A DNA stretch of 44,063 bases from Bacteroidales bacterium. Its GTDB lineage: Bacteria; Bacteroidota; Bacteroidia; Bacteroidales; VadinHA17. This document shows positions 41,601-44,063 of the stretch, in pieces; within the stretch, counting starts at the first letter, position 1; the number at the start of each line of letters is the position of its first letter. Below the pieces are notes generated by a model. It did no database searches and had not been told where the DNA came from. It was given only the letters and a program-made list of their open reading frames with translations. The stretch is taken from the NCBI GenBank assembly GCA_022865305.1, contig JALHSP010000135.1:1-44063 (forward strand), in the 5' to 3' direction. Both the position numbers and the translations under genes were made by a program.

Positions 41601-41787
41601 ACTGTCATACAATATCCCAAGCAGGCTTTACAGCAGGATTGGTGTATCAGCAGCAAGTATTTATTTATCAGGCAATAATCTGGCTCTGATTTACGCGGCT
41701 AACAGAAAGTTCGATCCTGAAGTTAACGGGGTTGGAGTATATCCTGGTATGAGGACGATTGCTATTGGTGCGAATATTACGTTTTAA
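38605..41787 (+). CDS. SusC/RagA-family TonB-dependent receptor
   Basis: A 1060-residue outer-membrane receptor. A long signal sequence (hydrophobic about 20-42) is followed by a carboxypeptidase-regulatory-like domain (about 56-128, TVTGTVTDGSTGQAMPGVN ... FSFIGY), a TonB-box-like DEVVVVGY (about 135-142), a plug domain (PLVVIDGVQGRSMDEIDPNDIASLSVLKDASAAIYG, in successive strands) and a 22-strand barrel ending in AIGANITF. With the downstream SusD it imports oligomeric nutrients in a TonB-dependent manner. The substrate cannot be deduced; no glycoside hydrolase or lyase is adjacent. The SusD gene starts 21 nt after its stop. Confidence 0.95.
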   Translation: MKKTTRFFWLPKPDASFQKFLLTLKILTLILVVGLALPGWSLAPDNLSADEQQQVTVTGTVTDGSTGQAMPGVNIQVRGTTLGAISDVDGKYSIPNVDRSANLIFSFIGYITQTVPVSGRSVVDVVLAAELTDLDEVVVVGYSTQKRANVVGSVTSIPGSTIQAVASTSVSTAIAGRLPGAWVKQTTGEPGNTGATIRVRGRSNLGSTSSPLVVIDGVQGRSMDEIDPNDIASLSVLKDASAAIYGIGAANGVILITTKRGLEGKPTLNYQFYQGFMTPTIIPQSCDAAEYATMFTEYQTYEGKTLKFTPTDIELFKSGADPWGHPNTDWYSELVKKWTTTMRHNITINGGVKGMNYYLSLGTKSDDAMYKESSTKYKQFNVRGKFDIPITDWLKTTVDIAGFEVQRLYPYKSADAIVGQCTRLYPYTWAYWPDGKPGPDIEYGDNPVVTETFDAGKNDQKTYRWQSNFGVTISPPFIKGLSINGTFAYDLTNYYQKAFYQPWILYAADWENVTRDPETGFVTSMVTVPSLRGLSSPQNNETFTRRINKTTDVGAIYTRKFGDHNIMLLGTFEQYTTDYNELYGFRQYYISSAIQTMNAGADQDKNTTGSSSIYAIRSWIGRATYDFRGKYLAEFVFRRDGSLKWPTSKRWGNFPGLLLGWRASEEGFWQNSLPFINYLKLRASYGKMGMDPGNPFQYLTTYGTSSGMVFGTGSTIELTVGPPAVANPDITWETQTTYNAGFDSKWLNDLVSFNFDYFFNVRDNILAARDATVPNFTGLSLPQENIATVHNNGIEVEAGIHKTVLSDLRMDLTGNFAWNHNKVVFYDEPERVVPWQVRTGHPYNPMLLYNVIGVFQDNTFTVNGVENYPHWKNAKAGDLIFEDVSKDGAITGDDRILVFNNDMPEITYGANLDLAWKDFTLTVLIQGQGKLLYFNRYDERRGEAGNYLYWEYDGRWTPTNTNASKPRAYNRRDQYWNPVDYPNTYYYDNVAYCRLKNVILSYNIPSRLYSRIGVSAASIYLSGNNLALIYAANRKFDPEVNGVGVYPGMRTIAIGANITF

Positions 41788-41808
41788 TTGATAGAAAAAA
41801 AGTGAAAT

Positions 41809-43704
41809 ATGAAAACACTATTTAAATACTTATATGCATTAGCTGTTCTGTTGTTAATGGTTACTTCGTGCGAAAACCCTCTTGATCAACAGTCAGTAGA
41901 TACCTTCCCCCAGGACGTAGTATTCTCGGATATCGCTGTAACAAAGGCTTTCCTTGGCAAATGTTATGACAGGATGGGTGGTAACACTAATAGTGGTATC
42001 CTGGGAATGCGCGAGGACCTGCTTTCTTCAGCAACAGACCAGACATTGTGCATTCACCGTCCTGCAAATTATGTTAACCTCAAGGGCACCCAGAGCCCCG
42101 ACCAGCTTGGCTGGTTTGCTAATACCGGTTACGGAGGATTCCTGAGGTATAATGATCTTTATGCTGATATTCAGAATGTTAATGTAGTGCTTGCCAACAT
42201 TGACGCTGTTCCTACAACTACACAACAGGATGCACTTAAAATCCAGTTAAAGGGTGAAGCATATTTTATCAGAGCCTTTATTTATACCAATCTTCTTATG
42301 GGTCATGGCGGGCAGATTCTTGCATCTGAACCCTGGATACTGGGTGAGGATTTTCTCACAGTCAAAAGATCCACAATTGCTGCAACAAAGGACTTCATAC
42401 TTGCTGATATTGATAAGGCTATAACCAACATACCGGCTTCAATAGAGCAGGGAAGGGCAAGCCGTGCTGCTGCTGCTGCACTTAAGGCAAGATTGTTAAT
42501 GTTCTGTGCAAGCACGCTTACCAACGGAGGAAATACTCTGCCAGATCCAGAAAATCTGGTTTCATTCCCTGCCGGCAGCCAGACAGCTCTTCTGCAGAAT
42601 GCAAGGGATGCCGCTTTGGCAATAATGAATGGCACCTATGGGACATTCTCACTGGCAGGTACAACTGCTGATCCTCCATCGCCAATGACTGATGCAACTG
42701 TTAAGATTTATGCAGATAATTTCTTCAACATCTTTAATCAGCATGGTAAATGGAACTCTGAGACCATATGGGGGATTCAGTTCCCGCTTACGGGAGGTAA
42801 CCAAAGTCGTGCTAACATTTGGTTTGGTCCAAACGGTTTTCACAACTGGGGTAATAATAATCCGACGGAGCCCGCTGTCAGAAGTTTTGAATTGATGGAC
42901 GGAACTCCGTTTGTATGGGATGCATATAATCCCGGAGAGCAATATTTAAGGACTGCAACAGCAGCCGAACTTGCTTCTGATCCATTCAAGAGCCCGTATT
43001 ACGGCCGTGAACCACGCTTCTACGCAACTGTTCTCTACCATGGTGCTCCATGGCAGGAACGACCAGTAGATGCTGTAAAATATGATCCGCTGAATCAGGT
43101 ACAGACAGGTAATTTTTACAATGATGACGGCACGGTAAAAGCATACGGAATCGATACAAGGAACTCAGCCATAGAAAACTGGAATGCAACCAAAACGGGT
43201 TACTATATCAAAAAATTCCTTGATCCGGCTACCGTTGGCCAGTATTACTATAACACTAATACCTGGGTTGAATTCCGCTATGCAGAAGTACTTCTCATTT
43301 ATGCTGAAGCCTGTATTGAACTGGCAGTTCTCGGACAGACCGCTGATCTCCAGAATGGGATCGATGCCCTTAACCTGGTCAGGAACCGTGCAGGATTACC
43401 GGACAGGGTGACAGCAGATCCTCTTCAGGCAAGAGCCTGGTTACGTCATGAAAGAGAAATAGAGTTCTTTGCTGAAGGTCATCGCTGGTTTGATATTCGC
43501 CGCTGGATGATATGTGATCAGGTTGTCCAGAATGTCTATGGTATGAAGATTAAGCAGTTCGCTAATGGCAACATGGAATGGAAGCTTGATCTGACAGACA
43601 ATGAAGACACGAGATCCTGGGGTGGCGAAAAGATTTACTGGCTGCCGATTCCACGTGACGAAATAAACAAAGCTCCTCAAATTCTGCAAAATCCAGGTTA
43701 TTAA
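41809..43704 (+). CDS. SusD/RagB-family nutrient-binding lipoprotein
   Basis: A 631-residue lipoprotein with lipobox ending VTSC (C21). It has the SusD-like N-terminus (ENPLDQQSVDTFPQDVVFSD), tetratricopeptide helices (GEAYFIRAFIYTNLLMGHGG, written in part; RAAAAALKARLLMF) and the family C-terminal signature RYAEVLLIYAEACIEL ... LNLVRNRAGLP ... RHEREIEFFAEGHRWFDIRRW, ending WLPIPRDEINKAPQILQNPGY. It forms the lid of the SusC barrel at the cell surface. It is co-transcribed with the SusC-like gene and followed by a strong terminator. Confidence 0.95.
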   Translation: MKTLFKYLYALAVLLLMVTSCENPLDQQSVDTFPQDVVFSDIAVTKAFLGKCYDRMGGNTNSGILGMREDLLSSATDQTLCIHRPANYVNLKGTQSPDQLGWFANTGYGGFLRYNDLYADIQNVNVVLANIDAVPTTTQQDALKIQLKGEAYFIRAFIYTNLLMGHGGQILASEPWILGEDFLTVKRSTIAATKDFILADIDKAITNIPASIEQGRASRAAAAALKARLLMFCASTLTNGGNTLPDPENLVSFPAGSQTALLQNARDAALAIMNGTYGTFSLAGTTADPPSPMTDATVKIYADNFFNIFNQHGKWNSETIWGIQFPLTGGNQSRANIWFGPNGFHNWGNNNPTEPAVRSFELMDGTPFVWDAYNPGEQYLRTATAAELASDPFKSPYYGREPRFYATVLYHGAPWQERPVDAVKYDPLNQVQTGNFYNDDGTVKAYGIDTRNSAIENWNATKTGYYIKKFLDPATVGQYYYNTNTWVEFRYAEVLLIYAEACIELAVLGQTADLQNGIDALNLVRNRAGLPDRVTADPLQARAWLRHEREIEFFAEGHRWFDIRRWMICDQVVQNVYGMKIKQFANGNMEWKLDLTDNEDTRSWGGEKIYWLPIPRDEINKAPQILQNPGY

Positions 43705-43737
43705 ATAACCTGATTTAAAAGCAATTTGATATTAATG

Positions 43738-43768
43738 AAGGCCGGTCCGAAAAGACCGGCCTTTTTTT
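43738..43768 (+). terminator. Terminator of the SusC-SusD operon
   Basis: A perfect 10-bp stem (43738-43747 with 43754-43763), CGAAAA loop and T run, 34 nt after the SusD stop. Confidence 0.92.
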
Positions 43769-43812
43769 ATTACATGTACTCACCCCCCTCTATTACCTCT
43801 CTGATCACACGA

Positions 43813-43881
43813 ACTCACCCCCTTATGTTCCCTCCCGCTTTCGCGGGACAGGCTCTCTCTGCTCGCGCAAAGAGGGGGAAA
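43813..43881. repeat. Intergenic repeat, copy B (inverted relative to 35134)
   Basis: It reads ACTCACCCCCTTATGTTCCC, then a CCCGC-TTTC-GCGGG hairpin, GGCTCTCTCT and AGAGGGGGAAA. It is the reverse complement of 35134-35200 with about 10 differences. A further CTCACCCCCCTCT piece lies at 43779-43791. Confidence 0.75.
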
Positions 43882-43974
43882 TTAAGAAAATAATTATCTG
43901 ATTATCATCAACGTATTATAATGGCGCATATATATTTTATTACGCGATTATTTGTATATTGCAAATAAAGAATA

Positions 43975-44063
43975 ATGGATATAAACGAGCTTAAGAAAGA
44001 GATTCAATCCCTTGGTGCAGAAGAAAGAAAACAACTTTTAAGTGATTTAAATATAGAGCATTA
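43975..44063 (+). CDS. Start of a small gene, runs off right edge
   Basis: From the ATG at 43975 a frame of 29 codons (MDINELKKEIQSLGAEERKQ...) stays open to the window end. It begins with a charged amphipathic helix. A TATATTG at about 43954-43960 could be its -7 element. Too little is visible to assign a family. Confidence 0.5.
   Translation, partial: MDINELKKEIQSLGAEERKQLLSDLNIEH

Noticed and set aside
43694-43712. Palindrome CAGGTTAT-TAA-ATAACCTG spanning the SusD stop
   Set aside because: Perfect but short and AT-rich; a far stronger terminator follows at 43738, so no separate role is claimed.
1-44063. CRISPR array, rRNA operon, prophage structural genes
   Set aside because: No regularly spaced repeats with unique spacers, no rRNA-like sequence and no capsid, portal or terminase genes were seen; the tail-fibre-like protein carries a signal peptide and is chromosomally exported.

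Overview
The window reads as a chromosomal segment of a Bacteroidetes bacterium, probably in or near the Bacteroidales/Marinilabiliales; finer placement is not possible by eye. The grounds are a SusC/SusD pair, type IX secretion (T9SS) sorting domains, FISUMP and lamin-tail proteins, TAnnTTTG-type promoters, few Shine-Dalgarno sites and core genes with typical Bacteroidetes sequence.

Layout. 1-2168 is accessory DNA: an IS1380-type transposase remnant running off the left edge, a two-TM protein paired with a tiny polyproline protein, and an orphan ORF. It abuts the 3' end of a tRNA-Ala(GGC) gene (2169-2242, minus). 2497-15076 is conserved backbone: tonB-like gene, lipoprotein, hflX, asd, a large lamin-tail surface protein, a tight sppA-lpxK-PNP operon, folK, radC and rpsT.

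15106-28356 is a 13.2-kb genomic island inserted in the 3' end of tRNA-Glu(TTC). The intact tRNA is at 28332-28403, and an exact 27-bp copy of its 3' end lies at 15106-15132, just upstream of rpsT. The integrase beside the intact tRNA survives only as its N-terminal arm domain, joined by a deletion to the 3' part of a DUF3871 gene, so the island looks unable to excise by itself. Its cargo is mostly secreted proteins: two FISUMP proteins (one fused to an astacin-type metalloprotease and a repeat domain), a phage-tail-fibre-like repeat protein with a DUF1566-like C-terminus and a small T9SS-sorted partner, several orphan proteins, and a complete IS982-family element with a 6-bp target duplication. 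Five of the transcription units are preceded by nearly the same promoter, which suggests common expression.

28525-43704 is backbone or lifestyle genes: a small outer-membrane barrel, a heparinase II/III-family lipoprotein, an overlapping phospholipase D-like/metallo-beta-lactamase pair, class I fumarase, a secreted nucleoside-hydrolase-like protein, a tetraheme NrfH-like cytochrome fused to a SUMF1 domain, and a SusC-SusD operon closed by a strong terminator. Intergenic regions of the backbone carry a family of GC-rich palindromic repeats, including one nearly identical inverted pair flanking 35.2-43.8 kb. The window ends inside a small unidentified gene.

All domain assignments are from reading the translations against remembered family motifs; no database search was run.
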